Positions 48,601-64,000 of a stretch of DNA of 64,000 nt are shown here, piece by piece. Position numbers and translations under genes: made by a program. The first letter of the stretch is position 1; each line of letters starts with the position of its first letter. Under the pieces are notes generated by a model. The model ran no database searches. It worked only from the letters and a program-made list of their open reading frames with translations, and had not been told where the DNA came from. This DNA is from Cloeon dipterum (Eukaryota > Arthropoda > Insecta > Ephemeroptera > Baetidae). The stretch spans positions 32,013,681-32,077,680 of the forward strand of contig NC_088786.1 of assembly GCF_949628265.1 (NCBI RefSeq), in the 5' to 3' direction.

Positions 48601-50860
48601 CTGCTTCCGACTTTGTCTGTGCGTAGTACCCTTGACACAAAAAGCGGACCGAATTCATTGATAAACGCCGTCGACTTCCTCGTCACCTTCGCACGAGTCG
48701 ACAACCGCAGATTTGATGAGATATTATTTGCTCATTCCGACCTTGTCTCGAGATTTATCTTTGAATGCCGACGAGCACGTGCTTGCTTGCCGTTCGTCTC
48801 TCGACGACTCAGATCATTATAAACTGGCACTGGCATGTGCGCCGCCAATTATTATTTGCCTAGGAGAGGACGTTAACTTTGGTGTTTTGTTGCGGTGCGT
48901 AATTAATAATTAATTGCTGCTAATTACCATGGTGTCATTTCATTTGCCAGATAAGCACGCAAACAGATGCATTTTGATCATCACCCGCTCGCTACTTGAA
49001 CTTTGACAATGGCCGGGCGACTGGTTGTTTCCAATTTGCTCTTAGCAACACGCATTAGTGCGTTGTTGCATGGTCGAAATTGACAATTTCAGTCATTTAT
49101 CAAATAGGGTGGATATTTGGGGAATTGAGCGGGTAGAAATGATGAAGACCGATTAATTCACATGAATAATTTTGTTGATGGAATGGTTAACAGTTGTTAC
49201 AATCCGATCGGACTCTAACCAGAACTGAAATTGTTTTACAATATAATAAGTGACAAATTCATTCGGTTAATCTTACGGAACTAAATTATTATTTTAAAAT
49301 CATCTTTCTGCTGTTAAATTACAATAATTCAAATTACCCGCAACAGATACAACGTTTTAGTAACTAAGTTAATTGAGAAAGAGTTTAGCTTTATTTTGCT
49401 CAGAACGTTCAGGCCTAATTTAACTATTTTGTGTGCATTCCATGCATTTAAATAACACTTTACGTATTTTGCTTACATAACTAACTGTGAAGCTCATTTC
49501 AAAACATTGATTCATTAAATGCAAAGTCTTCAATCATTCATCGTTGACGAGGAGAAAGATTAAATTTTTAGTGGGTAGAGTCAGAGCCAGATAAAATCGA
49601 CACCTCTGAAATTGTACACGCTGAGTGATATTGTGATATCACATCGATCTTCTTTTGCAAAAGAGACACTGACTTTACATTCAACCTCCTCTTATTTATT
49701 ATTGACGCCTCGTGCTGTTCGGAAAACTGCGACGCCGTATGTCTTAACTTTAGTGCAATATGTTCGTTCTATTAAAATATACTTCATTGATAGAGAGAAG
49801 CCTGGCTTTGCATCCTTTCTACTCGGCCACGTTTCCAATTGATAAGGTTTCGCCAAGGTCCATTGGAAAAAGCCAAAGTAATTGAGTTATGTGGTTCGTT
49901 CTGCCGAACGACCAACTGTTAAAAAGCGCTTTTTATGTGTATGGGTGCGTGGACCGAAAATTGCTTGGCGATGGGAAAGTTTTCGCTCAATGCTGTCAAT
50001 TACTCGTGTTGCCGAAATCCGCTGGCAGTTTCCCTGCTCCTTGTAGCAGTCGTATGTATTATATAATAGCCTGTTGGACTTTTAGAGAGATGAAAATGAA
50101 ATGATAAGGCTCTTAACTTGACCTTATTTTTATCTCATCTTTTGGCCTCATTTCAATTTCTTATCTGGCGCCCAAAAGGGTGTGCGGAAGGCTTGTCTGG
50201 CGCAATTCAGAAACAAAGATCACGAAATTAAATGTGAACGGTGACGCCGCTCTGTCCCTTCGATTAAATTGTTTAAACTACAAAGTTGATTTTTGAAGAA
50301 TCCTCATTTCTTCAAGAAAATTTACCGAAACAATAAACAAAACAATTGCGAAATATCGAAAGAATCTATTTGGTTTTTGAACATGCATGAACGTTCAGCT
50401 TTTATTTTCATTGTTTTGAAATTCCTGTGGCATTATTTATTAGTTGACATTAGTATTTCATTTTACTTGTGGTGTCATCTACGGGAAATTGCGAGAACTA
50501 CGGACAGTGAGTCATTGAAAAGATACCGCGGAAATTACGCAGGAAAAGTGCGTAGGCAATATCTTTTAATGTGCTGAAATTGAATACAAATATTTTATTT
50601 CATGCACTTTATCTGGCCGCAGCAGGATTAATCCAGTGAACCGAACATACAAGTTGTCTTTAATTGGAGCAAAAGCCACGTCTGTTCATTTTCAAGCACG
50701 CAAGTGGGGAAAAATCCGGTCGGCGTATAATTTCATTCGGACTTTCCTCCAATCAGCGGCTGACGTCACAGACGTCCACTGAATGACTAATCCCTTGCAA
50801 GGGATGGATGAGATTCGAGGAATTAGTCGGTCGGAGTTGAATGCCTAAGGTCTTCTACCA
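45654..50860. other. Intergenic, robl to ODC
   Basis: About 5.2 kb with no supportable gene. The part at 45990-46560 is GC-richer and contains an open plus-strand frame without recognised domains. The part at 48480-49100 is another GC-rich island with CCAATTATTATTTGCC-type words. The remainder is AT-rich. Confidence 0.5.
46514..46546 (+). promoter_or_regulatory. TATA-like box followed by a perfect hairpin
   Basis: TATATAAA at 46514-46521 is followed four bases later by a perfect 9-bp hairpin (GAGGCACCC 46525-46533, loop TTCA, GGGTGCCTC 46538-46546). Together with the GC-rich flank this could be a core promoter, or part of a solo LTR. No terminal dinucleotides or target duplication could be assigned. 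Confidence 0.3.
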
Positions 50861-51892
50861 GTCAAAACCGGATTTTTCCACCTTGATAGTCCCTACCACT
50901 GCGGCCAATTTTCGGCTCAAGGCGCAGCCGGTGTTGTGGAGGCGAGCTTTGTCGTGACCAAACAGACAGTGCTTCCTTCGCCGCCGCCACCGACAGACAC
51001 CACCTTTGTTTTCGCTGCTGCTCCGGCTTTCTTTTACTCTGACCAATGGTCTTGTGTCGCTGCTCGTGACCAAGATTTCGTTAGTCGAACAAAGTATTGC
51101 GAGAATGCGGTGACACCGGCTTTACCTTAAGCAACCTTTTTAAATGTAAGTCTGATTGGGCGATAAGACTGTTTTTAAGTTTGCAGTAGTTGTGTTTTTC
51201 GCATCGGTGGTGTGACGTTATGTTATCTTGTTTTTTCTTTTAATATACATAGGTTCCGCTTGTCTGTTGGGAAGTTTATTAAAGTTGTTGGCGGTTTCTG
51301 GGAATCGGATACCCTCCACAGAAATTATATATTGCGGGGAAAACTACGACTGATTTTTTGTTTGTTTGAAGTTTTAGAAATGCCAAACCAAACTCGACCA
51401 GTTTCAACAAACGGTAAAATTAGATAAGAGCTCGCTTTCAAACTTTGTATTATCAACTAATATTTGATGACTTAAGACAACGTTGAATTTATTTTAAATT
51501 TTTGTTTTAAATGTGTTTCAGTTGACAACATCACCAAGGCTTCCAGCACCGCCTGTTGTTAGCATCTACAACAACAACTGGCGCCTGGTCCTCAACGGAG
51601 ATCCTCCCTGGGTCACCCTAGAAGGCTGAGACTAACCGTGCTTGTACACTACATTTAAGTAAGAAAATGATTCAATGTTTTTAAAATTAATTGCTAATCC
51701 AAATGGAAACAATCAACACTTATGGAATGTCAATTAGCATTCCCATTATTGTAACATCTTTCTGTTCCTAGGTTATCTATGATTAATCGGAACCTTAATC
51801 TGTTACAGAAGCTCCAAAACGCTTATATCTTCGAATAGTTTTCTATCTTGTTGTCATTTAAGACCCATTTGCTAAACATACCAACCAAAACC
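50861..51892 (+). promoter_or_regulatory. Predicted ODC promoter and non-coding leader exons
   Basis: Splice signals outline a spliced 5' leader. A first exon ends at 51145 (donor GTAAGT). A middle exon lies at 51522-51658 (acceptor TTTCAG, donor GTAAGA). The start-codon exon opens at 51772 (acceptor CCTAG). The middle exon contains no ATG. These exons are inferred from splice sites alone. Confidence 0.45.
51779..51838 (+). CDS. Upstream ORF in the predicted ODC leader
   Basis: ATG to TAG encoding 19 residues (MINRNLNLLQKLQNAYIFE), lying in the last leader exon and ending 54 nt before the ODC start codon. Mammalian ODC mRNAs are known to carry a repressive upstream ORF, so a translational-control role is plausible. 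The ORF is also short enough to occur by chance. Confidence 0.35.
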   Translation: MINRNLNLLQKLQNAYIFE

Positions 51893-54400
51893 ATGAAGTT
51901 CGACGAGAACATCACTCTGCTTGAGCCAGAACGTTCCGTTTGGCAGGTGATCGAACAGATCGCCTATTCAGGGGTAAGTTATATATGAAAATTTTTATTT
52001 TTAACTTCAAATGCAAATTATGTTCGCACCGATCAAGGCAATGCCTTTAGCTAGTTGTTGCCACTGCCTCATAATTGCTAGCTGCTGCTGCTGAACTGAT
52101 TTTGGTCTTTCGACAGATGCAAGAAGAAGCTTTCTATGTTCTGGACATTGGGGATATAGTGCGCAAACATGAAGAGTGGAAGTTGAAGCTTCCCAAAGTT
52201 GAGCCTCACTATGGTAATGATCTTGTTGCTTTTTCCTCACGCCAGACTAACTCTGTATAATTGGTCAATTGCAGCCGTCAAATGCAATGACAGCATGATG
52301 GTGCTGGAAGTCTTGAATTCGCTTGGAACCAGCTTTGACTGTGCCTCCAAGGTAAGCTAACTCTTAACTTTTTCTACCTGTCTTATTTGAGATGTGCGTG
52401 ATGCTAATTGGGAGTCAAATTGCAGGCTGAAATAGCTAAGGTCATGCAGTTGGGCGTGGACCCCAGCAAGATCATCTTCGCCAACCCTGTCAAGCAGGCC
52501 TCGCACATCCGCTACGCTGCCAACGCGGGTGTGGCCACTATGACATTTGACAATGAGACAGAGCTGCACAAGATTAAGTCTCTCTACCCCTCTGCTAAGT
52601 AAGTCCGTGTTCTATTTGAGATGAGCCAAAATATTAAAAAATATCGGTTTCTAAGTTTGCTAATTTTTATCACGAATTTTTTGGTGTTCTACATTGAAAA
52701 TGTTTAAAAAAAACAACTATTTTATTTTTATTTTTGCAAGTCTAAGGGTAAATTTGCCAGTTTTTAACGTTAAATATTAAAAAAACGCTGCTTTTTTATC
52801 TACACCTCAAAATTTATCCACACACCTAATAATATTATGTCCTCAATCTCTAGGCTGGTGATTCGCATTCGTTGCGATGCGACTGCTGCCCAATGTCCCC
52901 TGGGCATGAAATTTGGTGTCGAGGTTGAAAACGCCTTTGCCCTTCTGGAGACGGCCTACTCCCTTGAACTGGATGTGATTGGGGTCAGCTTCCACGTGGG
53001 CTCTGGATGCTCTGACCCTCCAGTGTTCCACCGAGCCATTCAGGCTGCTAGGGCCTTATTCGATGATGCCAAACGAATTGGATTTGAGTTTACTCTACTT
53101 GACATTGGAGGCGGCTTCCCAGGCAATAAGGGTTCCTCTCTTACCAAGGTAATTGTCCACTGCTGACTTGAGAAAAATTATATTTTGAAACACATTCTTT
53201 AATGGTTTGATATGAATATTGTGTCAATTGTCAGAGATCTAGCCATCACTCATATTTTTGGATTGTTTACTGTATACAGAGGGATCTTTGTAATGCCCTT
53301 CCTCTATTTTGTAATATAATTATATCTTATGAAAGTAGTATGCTGAGTACATCAAATTTAGTATTTTTATATTAATTCAAATTTGTGGTGAAAAGCGGTG
53401 TAAATGCATAATGGTCAATATGCTAAAATATCCTGCAATCTCTTGACATATTAATTTCCCTATTAAAATGCACATTTTAAATGTGACTCGTTTATCAATA
53501 TTTATGGATGCCGCACATTCTTTGACATGCAAATACATATTACCTTTCCTTGTTTGAACTGGTAGTGTCTATAAAAACCCATGCTTAAGATTAATTTTTT
53601 CTTGCGTTAGATTGCTGAGGTGGTGAATGGTGCACTAGACAAGTTCTTCCCAGACGGTTGCGGAGTCAAGGTCATCGCTGAACCAGGCCGATTCTACGTT
53701 GCATCTGCCTACACCTTGGCTACCCTGATCCATTCCAAGCGCGAGGTGAAAAACGTGGACGGCACTCATTCTTTCATGTACTACATCAATGACGGCGTTT
53801 ACGGAAGCTTCAACTGTCTGCTCTACGACCACGCTGTCGTCACACCCATTCCTCTAAAGGTACTTCCTCGAATTTTGTAATTAAATCAATTTTATTACAT
53901 TTGACGTTTTGTTATTTTTAGGAGACAGCAAACACCAAGAAGCAAATCACCGGCACCATCTGGGGCCCAACCTGTGACGGCCTGGACCAAGTGACTGGGC
54001 CAGTGATGCTGCCTGAAATGGAGATTGGAGAGTGGTTCGTGTTCCAGAACATGGGCGCCTACACCCTGCCCGTTGCCAGCACCTTCAACGGAATGCCCAT
54101 CCCGAAAGTTAACGCCATTGCCAATGAAAGCACTCTGTGAGTTGGAATATTTTAATTTTGGTCGCGTTTATAACTGACCGTTTATCTGTTTTTAGTCTCA
54201 TGCTAAAGGATGTTCCATCTCTGAATGAGGACAACTTCAAAGGCAATGATATGCCTAACAACCTGCTGGCGGAACTGGACCTGAGTGAGCAAAATCGTTA
54301 TCACGTTGACCAGCAGTCCACCTCCTCGTCGCTGGCCAGCTTCCCAATGAGTTTCTCCTCTGACAGCTTCATCGACGATTTTGTGGAGCCAGTTAACTGA
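51893..54400 (+). CDS. ODC1: Ornithine decarboxylase
   Basis: Eight coding exons join in frame: 51893-51973, 52117-52213, 52275-52351, 52426-52598, 52854-53148, 53611-53859, 53922-54136, 54196-54400. They encode 463 residues (human ODC 461). This is the group IV PLP enzyme that makes putrescine from ornithine, the first and rate-limiting step of polyamine synthesis, acting as a cytosolic homodimer. The PLP lysine is in PHYAVKCNDS; the signature [19 protein letters not shown], the glycine loop [22 protein letters not shown] and the active-site cysteine in WGPTCDGLD are intact. This favours a working enzyme over an antizyme inhibitor. The serine-rich tail ending [10 protein letters not shown] is the less conserved region. 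AATAAA at 54539-54544. Confidence 0.95.
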
Positions 54401-54538
54401 TTGTTAGGGAACATTTTGGGTTTACGCGTCACTAAAAGCCCCACGTTATATTCCTTTTATAAATATTTTACTCCTCGATGCTGTTGGCTCACTCACGGTC
54501 CAGATCAGAAATATCATGTAATCTGTTTTTTGAAGATC

Positions 54539-54544
54539 AATAAA
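54539..54544 (+). terminator. ODC poly(A) signal
   Basis: AATAAA about 140 nt past the ODC stop. It faces the opposing poly(A) signal of the convergent 107-residue gene (54585-54580), so the two 3' ends nearly or actually overlap. Confidence 0.7.
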
Positions 54545-54579
54545 ATATTGCTGGTATGTGAAACTCTTATTTCAGAGGT

Positions 54580-54585
54580 TTTATT
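54580..54585 (-). terminator. Poly(A) signal of the 107-residue gene
   Basis: AATAAA on the minus strand, about 100 nt past the stop of the gene at 54683-55800. Cleavage 10-30 nt further would fall within the expected ODC cleavage zone. Confidence 0.6.
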
Positions 54586-54682
54586 CAAATCAGATCAACA
54601 TTCTCAAAAAATATGAACCTTATTTCCTGAATAGTGAGCACTTTGGGAGCATTGCAGCTGTTGAACTTTGGTCACCAGGACT

Positions 54683-55800
54683 TCATTCGTTGACAATCTT
54701 GTCAATTCTAGCCTTTGCCTTATCATTGAGATAAGAATATTTACTGCGAATGAGAGCGTTTCCTTCTTTCAATACAGACTGCAATATAGTAAATTCTCTC
54801 TGCAAAGTGAGAGCTTTTTCAGCCAGAGCGTCATAATTTGGTCTGCCATTGAAGAAGGCAAATTCTTCTTTTGTAAAGTTGTCTCGCACTCTTGGAAGAT
54901 CTATGAGGGGCAGATTAGACCTGAAAGGAGGGAGAAAGAGAGCCAATCACATACAAATTTCCTTAATAATTTAAAATAGATTGTTTCACACGACTCTGGA
55001 ACAAAAAGCGCCCTTTTGGAATTTTAGACAACTACATAATCGCTCGTGAATCGCAAAATCATCTGGAATATCAGCTTCTAGTGTCATATTGCGTTTATAT
55101 TAATCATAATTCCATATAAAATACTCAACTTTTTTCTGTCTAAAGGTAACATCAGCCCTATTTATTTTAAGATTATTTTAAATATTTCCTCTGCCACAGC
55201 AATGATTGGAATTCAGGCAATGTTTAATGCATTTATTAAACATTAAAAAGCGCAAAACTTAAGTCATAAAAATTTATTTTCATCATTTGCAGCAATTGTT
55301 TGGCCAATTTACTGTCAACAGATGCCGCAACTTTAAATTAAAATCGCTAATTTGATTTGAAGACATGAAAAGATGTGTTCCAATGCCGTGAAAAAGGTGT
55401 GGAATCATATCGTTCCAGAGCCGTGTGCGATGCGTTCCAGAGTCATATATGTATAATTATTTCGTTCCAGAGTCATACAAATCGACAGCTTTCATAAATT
55501 CATGGTTATATTCTTATTTTTCATTTATTAAAAACCGGTTAAGTAGTTAAAACTGTTGGCATTAGCTCCGAAAAAACACGTTCTGTGTGTTAAGGAAATC
55601 GGATTTTGGACGAACAAATCTGTTTATGAATTATATTAGCGATAAATGCAAAACGTCGTTCCAGAGTCGTGTGAAACGGATAACTTTAGAATATTTAAAT
55701 TATTTTTAACTTACTTGCTTTCCATCTTGTAAAACGTCTTTCTTTCATCGAGTAGATTGATCCACTCCACGATTTGTGGATCTTTTTCAGCAGTCGTCAT
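54683..55800 (-). CDS. Unrecognised 107-residue helical protein
   Basis: Two exons, 55800-55715 and 54920-54683, join across a GT-AG intron (donor GTAAGT, phase 2) to give 107 residues. The start is MTTAEKDPQIVEWINLLDER, the middle SNLPLIDLPRVRDNF with FFNGRPNYDALAEKA, and the end an amphipathic helix (LTLQREFTILQSVLKEGNAL) finishing DKIVNE. No signal peptide, membrane segment or cysteine is seen. Coding status is supported by clean splicing, a poly(A) signal and a divergent promoter shared with ABCF3. I do not recognise the family; a small subunit of a larger complex would fit the composition, but that is a guess. The intron is largely filled by a DNA transposon. Confidence 0.7.
54983..55677. 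mobile_element. Non-autonomous DNA transposon in an intron
   Basis: Perfect 20-bp terminal inverted repeats, GTTTCACACGACTCTGGAAC at 54983-55002 and its complement at 55658-55677, bound 695 bp. Partial copies of the end motif (GTTCCAGAG followed by CCGTGTG or TCATA) occur at 55412, 55434 and 55464 as subterminal repeats, which often bind transposase. No transposase frame and no clear target duplication, so the superfamily is unassigned. It occupies most of the 794-bp intron of the 107-residue gene. Confidence 0.8.
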
Positions 55801-56544
55801 TCTTAGAAAATAATATTCATGATTAATTCAATCTAAAATTAAAACCTACATATGTACTTCTGATATTTTAATTATTGTTATACGGCTACATACCTGGGAG
55901 ATTTTCAAGGAACTTAAACACAAAAATGCGATGGCTAAGGAGTTTGCGTCGCGATACAACAACCTTACTAGATACAACTCCTACAACTCAAAACAGATTA
56001 TTTATAACTGCGCGGGCAGTCAGGCAATTTCAGCTGAATTCAGTTTGTTATTGTTATTAGGCTGTCGTTTGTCATTTGTTTTACTTTCGGCGAGTATACA
56101 ACGGAGTAAAGGCATCGTGTTTGTTTACATTAATTTACATCAGAAAGTCCAAAATTTGTACACTGTTTTTATTAAAATTGAAATAATGGTATAATAAAAA
56201 TGAAACATTCATTTATTTTAAATTTTGTAACTTTATTTCTTGTTAAACCTTTATCTCGCTTTTCAACACCCCTCTTACTTTGTTGCTCCGGGTAAATAGA
56301 CCAATTCTAGCTCGTGTAAATAGGCGTATTCGCTTTGCTCATCAACCTCGCCTTTCAACCAAAGTGACACGGTGCAAGCATGGCATTGTGCATTTGTTCA
56401 ATTAATTTTTGAGCCCCGTTAATTAGTTTGCGTTCCTATTTTGCTTATGTTCGCATTTAGGAACAGGTGACGGCTATTTCCGCAAACGCAGGCCCAGTTC
56501 TCTCACTCTTTCGATCGAACGTCGTCGCTTCAAGTCCTCCAAAC
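55801..56544. promoter_or_regulatory. Divergent promoter region, 107-residue gene / ABCF3
   Basis: About 745 bp between start codons of two head-to-head genes. The segment next to ABCF3 (56440-56540) is GC-richer and includes TTTCGATCGAACGTCGTCGC. No TATA box was seen. Confidence 0.5.
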
Positions 56545-60649
<4,105 letters not shown>

Positions 60650-62969
60650 ACACTTCTTGTTGTTTAATTTGAATTATACACATTATTACGAAAACCAATT
60701 GGCGTCTTTCAATGAAATTGCCTTGGCGTTTCTTAAACATGCATGCAATGTGATCAATCATCCCTTGGGGATCGGATGGCATTGTCTCTTCTGATGAGCA
60801 CGAGCTGAGGTTATCTCCCACGCTATTTTGCGCACGAATAAATTAGGTCTGGCCTCATGGGCATAAAACTAATTCATTATTCGTGTGCTTTCTTTACTAT
60901 TACAATGGTTATCAGCGGGAAATGCATTTAGGTCACACATCAAAAAGAGCCAACGACCCCTGCGGCGTGCGCCTATAATTCATGCGACTAATGACAGGAA
61001 AATTTACTACCTTAATTTTCTGTGTTCAGTTTTATATTTCCAATAAAGTTGAATTCTTTCTTACAAAAAATTGCGTTGAAATTATTGCAAAAATCACCGC
61101 CAGAACTGCCAATGTGCAATTTTTTTATTATTATTTTCTTTCATGTGTACATAGGCTTTGATGTATGTATTTTGCTCTATTTATTCGCAATAAGTGCGGA
61201 CTAATTTTGCTTGAGTGTTTTGGTCATTAAACGCCACGCGGCAATTGCACAAAATGATAAAAAGAGTCGGCGAGAGTGTACATAAACTCTTCCGGCTGAC
61301 CTCGGCGCAGGTTGTGGTCTTGGTTGCCATAGTGACGCGTCCTCATTGAGTGCAGCCGAGTGGTCAATGAGAGGAGAGCGAAAATATAGTTTGCTCGCTA
61401 AATTCCACTGACACACTTCTCCGCTCCCGACATGACCGCTGGCCTGTAGTGGCACTTCGGACTTTGCTTTCTTGTTGCGTCTGCATGAAATGAGGTGAGT
61501 CCCGATAACGTTTTCATAAAACAAATCCAATATTTTGCTTCACACTTCCGCATTATATTATATAGGTCGTTCACAGAAGAACCGGAATAGAAATGCATAG
61601 ATATTTTAGCAAATAATAATTTAACTTAAATTTAAAGGAAATAATTCCGCATTGTTTTTAAATTTCTCGCTAGAATCGTATTAGAGATTTCATTTAATTT
61701 TTTCATTTATAAACTATACCATAAAATTTATTTTGAGCAGTAAGATATTTTCAAAAATATTTTAAAAGCGACACATATATTTTTTCAAAAATTTCCTATT
61801 AGCGTGGCGATCAGTTTTAAATTTAAAAACCCGGCCAAAAAACCAAATGAAATAAGAAAATTAATTATATCACCCTATTCAAATTTTATTGTGGATCGGC
61901 AGGGGAGCGATCCTTGCTTTAACTATATCTCTAATTAAATTTAATGGAAAATTAAGTCATACTTTTGTATTGTGTTCTAAGACCAAGACTGCGTTGTTTT
62001 TTTCGGGTTGCAATCTTTCTGACAATGCAGAAGGAACAACCCATTTTTTTTTTAATTTTATGAATGCTTGGTTGAAAAATTCTCATTTAAAATGCAAGTA
62101 TAATAATCACCCATTTTTCATAATAACAGCTCCTACTTCTTTAGAGCCGCAGCAAAACAATAAGTTACACGCTCTAGAATTTTCCTCAATATAAGAAAGT
62201 GAAAATTAGTATTCAGATTTTCGCATGCATATGCAAATTTGAATTTTGCTTACAGCCAAGGCTGATGTACGCATTTATTTATTGTTCTAGTAGCAAGCAA
62301 GATAAAGAGTAATTTATGAGGCGATAAGGCAAAATTTTGCAATGCAAATTCCACCGGCGAAAAATGCGGCTAAGAAATAGCTAACGATGAGATCGATTAG
62401 CGGCGGGAAGGTATCAAAATAACAGAATGGCAGGTAGAGGAGGAAAGCGCGCGGCGGCGGGCTAGTCCACTTTCCGCACTTTGGACCATACGTATATATA
62501 TGCATATGCACGCGCGTTCGACCTAATTTGCTCTTTGGCTCTCTTTCCACCCCCTGAGGGGATTCTTCTCGCGTGCGTGCAACCCAGCACCAACAGCAGC
62601 AGCCGCTCTCCAACACGTCTGCCGGCTCATTTCGAAGTGCTATTTCGAAAATGTTCACTCTATCGATCGAACGTTTCCTCGCACTCAATTGATCGCACAC
62701 ACTGGGAAGTCTGTTAAAACGATAACACTCTGTGACCATGCAAAAAATAAATATGTGCCGATTTAGAAATTGACATGAATATTGTACTGTGGAAAAAAAT
62801 TCACATTCTACAAATTTCCTTTCCCCTTCATTTCCAGATTTTGTGGCACAGGTTCATTTTTTTTCTTCGAGATATTTTGGATTCAAGACACAATTTTGAT
62901 GTAATTTTCCTTTCTGTCTGCGTCAGGAGGCAAGTTGGAAGGCAGCGTTAGCAAGCTCTCTGCCAGTGT
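60650..62969. other. Intergenic, ABCF3 to ankyrin gene, with predicted leader exon
   Basis: Holds the ABCF3 3' flank, an X-box at 61323-61336, and a likely non-coding first exon ending at 61493 (donor GAG then GTGAGT). The start-codon exon opens at 62927 (acceptor TGCGTCAG). A GC-richer patch at 62400-62690 contains an octamer-like site nearby (ATGCAAAT near 62231). Confidence 0.5.
61323..61336. promoter_or_regulatory. RFX X-box upstream of the ankyrin gene
   Basis: GTTGCCATAGTGAC fits the X-box consensus RYYNYY, 2-bp spacer, RRNRAC at every position. It lies about 100 bp before the predicted first exon. In insects such sites mark genes active in ciliated sensory neurons. Confidence 0.6.
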
Positions 62970-63870
62970 ATGCCCTTAGTGGAAAATGGTAGTAGCGAGA
63001 GGACAGGCAGCTTTAGAACCGCCGAGCACCGACACCAGGGCAAACGACACGTCACGTCCTTAATGTACGCCTGCCAGCAAAACCGCGACGGCCAAGTGCG
63101 CGAGCTGCTCGCACAAAACAAGGTAAATTCGACTCGAAACAAGGTAATCCTTCTTCAATCCTGACTCCAGCGCCTGCCAGTTGAGCAAATGCTGTGCCGC
63201 AACACACTTGTGACACACCAGTTGCAAACTCTATTGTGTTTTAGAATTATTGATTTAATATCTCCTTGGCTAATCTAAAATATGAAAAAATCGGTTTTCT
63301 ACTTTTCCTCAAAGTAGGTTTTAACCAGAAGAAAATCAAGCAAAAAAATAAATCTGTATGGAAATTTCTAATTTTTAAACCATAATTTTATTTCTTATTT
63401 TATCGTCTTGGCCAAAATACAAAAACCGCATTTTTTTAAACTTCAGAAATATTTTGGAATAAAATATAAACAGAGTTTCAAGGCCTCTTTGTTGGAGTTT
63501 ATAATATTTATTCTCGTCTAAAAGGTCTAAAATGCTGTGTTAAGTGGTCGCCTCTCTGCATCTGAATAATTGATTCACAATACGGCGAATTGATTCCAAT
63601 TTTATTTCCAGTCGCAGTTGATCAAGCAGCGGGACCGCACGATGAAGAGCGCCCTGCACTATTGTGTGGAGAATTCTTCGGCGACCAGCGCTGAGTTGGT
63701 GCTGGCAGCGGCGCCCGAGCTGCTGGACGCGCGCGACAAGGATGGCTTCACTCCGCTCAACCTTGCTATCATCGCGGGCAACATCAGCCTGGTGCGCTTC
63801 CTGCTGCACAAACGAGCCGACCTCAACGCCGTCGACAACGAAAAGCACTCGCTCGTCCACTGGGCCACCG
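62970..63870 (+). CDS. Ankyrin-repeat protein, 5' part (gene continues beyond the window)
   Basis: Two exons are visible, 62970-63122 and 63612-63870, joined in phase 0; the next donor (GTATAC at 63871) leads out of the window. The start ATG is the first after an in-frame TAG at 62949-62951. The 137 visible residues begin MPLVENGSSERTGSFRTAEH and then show ankyrin units: VTSLMYACQQNRDGQVRELL, KSALHYCVENSSATSAELVL, GFTPLNLAIIAGNISLVRFL and HSLVHWATG. Ankyrin repeats bind other proteins. The exact family is not certain; an inversin- or Diego-like protein is possible. The upstream X-box points to a ciliary role, by inference. Confidence 0.75.
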
Positions 63871-64000
63871 GTATACACTCATTACGAACTTTTCAAAATG
63901 ACCTGCTTGCAAAGTTATCAGCCAGAAAGACAAAATTGCACTTTTTTCATTTGGTCAGATGAAGATTTAATATTTAAAAAAAATTATCTAATTTTTCTCT
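63871..64000 (+). other. Intron of the ankyrin gene, cut by the window edge
   Basis: Sequence after the donor at 63871 is AT-rich with stops in frame; no further exon is seen before the end. Confidence 0.6.

Noticed and set aside
51893-54400. Antizyme inhibitor instead of ornithine decarboxylase
   Set aside because: The PLP lysine, the glycine loop, the EPGR motif and the active-site cysteine motif are all intact.

Overview
The window is nuclear DNA from an arthropod, most likely an insect. The genes have many short GT-AG introns, and the proteins are animal families in insect-type form, notably a stand-alone BTB protein matching Lolal/Batman at exactly 127 residues. I cannot name the species.

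The left half (1 to about 36 kb) holds no protein-coding gene I can support. AT-rich DNA alternates with GC-rich islands of roughly 0.5-1 kb and is broken up by mobile-element debris: a dispersed repeat family (three copies in the window), two related MITEs with matching inverted ends, a non-autonomous hAT transposon with a perfect 8-bp target duplication that carries a 21-bp palindromic minisatellite of about 50 units, two long foldback elements, a shorter stem-loop, and two decayed hammerhead-ribozyme-like motifs in direct orientation. This stretch could be a regulatory landscape or a very long intron of a gene outside the window.

The right half (36-64 kb) is gene-dense. In order: lolal (-), Vha13 V-ATPase subunit G (+), IFT52 (-), GMPPA (-), roadblock dynein light chain (-), ornithine decarboxylase (+), an unrecognised 107-residue coiled-coil-like protein (-), ABCF3 (+), and the 5' part of an ankyrin-repeat gene (+) that runs off the right edge. 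I reconstructed exon chains for all of these; each joins in frame, and all but the last give complete proteins. lolal/Vha13 and the 107-aa gene/ABCF3 are head to head; ODC and the 107-aa gene are tail to tail with poly(A) signals only about 40 bp apart.

The genes are mostly unrelated housekeeping functions (V-ATPase, GDP-mannose control, polyamine synthesis, ribosome-associated ATPase, dynein). The exceptions are IFT52 and the terminal ankyrin gene: each has an RFX-type X-box upstream, which suggests the unnamed ankyrin gene is also ciliary. ODC has a predicted non-coding leader with a short upstream ORF. The most unusual structures are the minisatellite-loaded hAT element, the hammerhead-like pair, and a 695-bp DNA transposon with perfect 20-bp inverted ends filling most of the only intron of the 107-aa gene.
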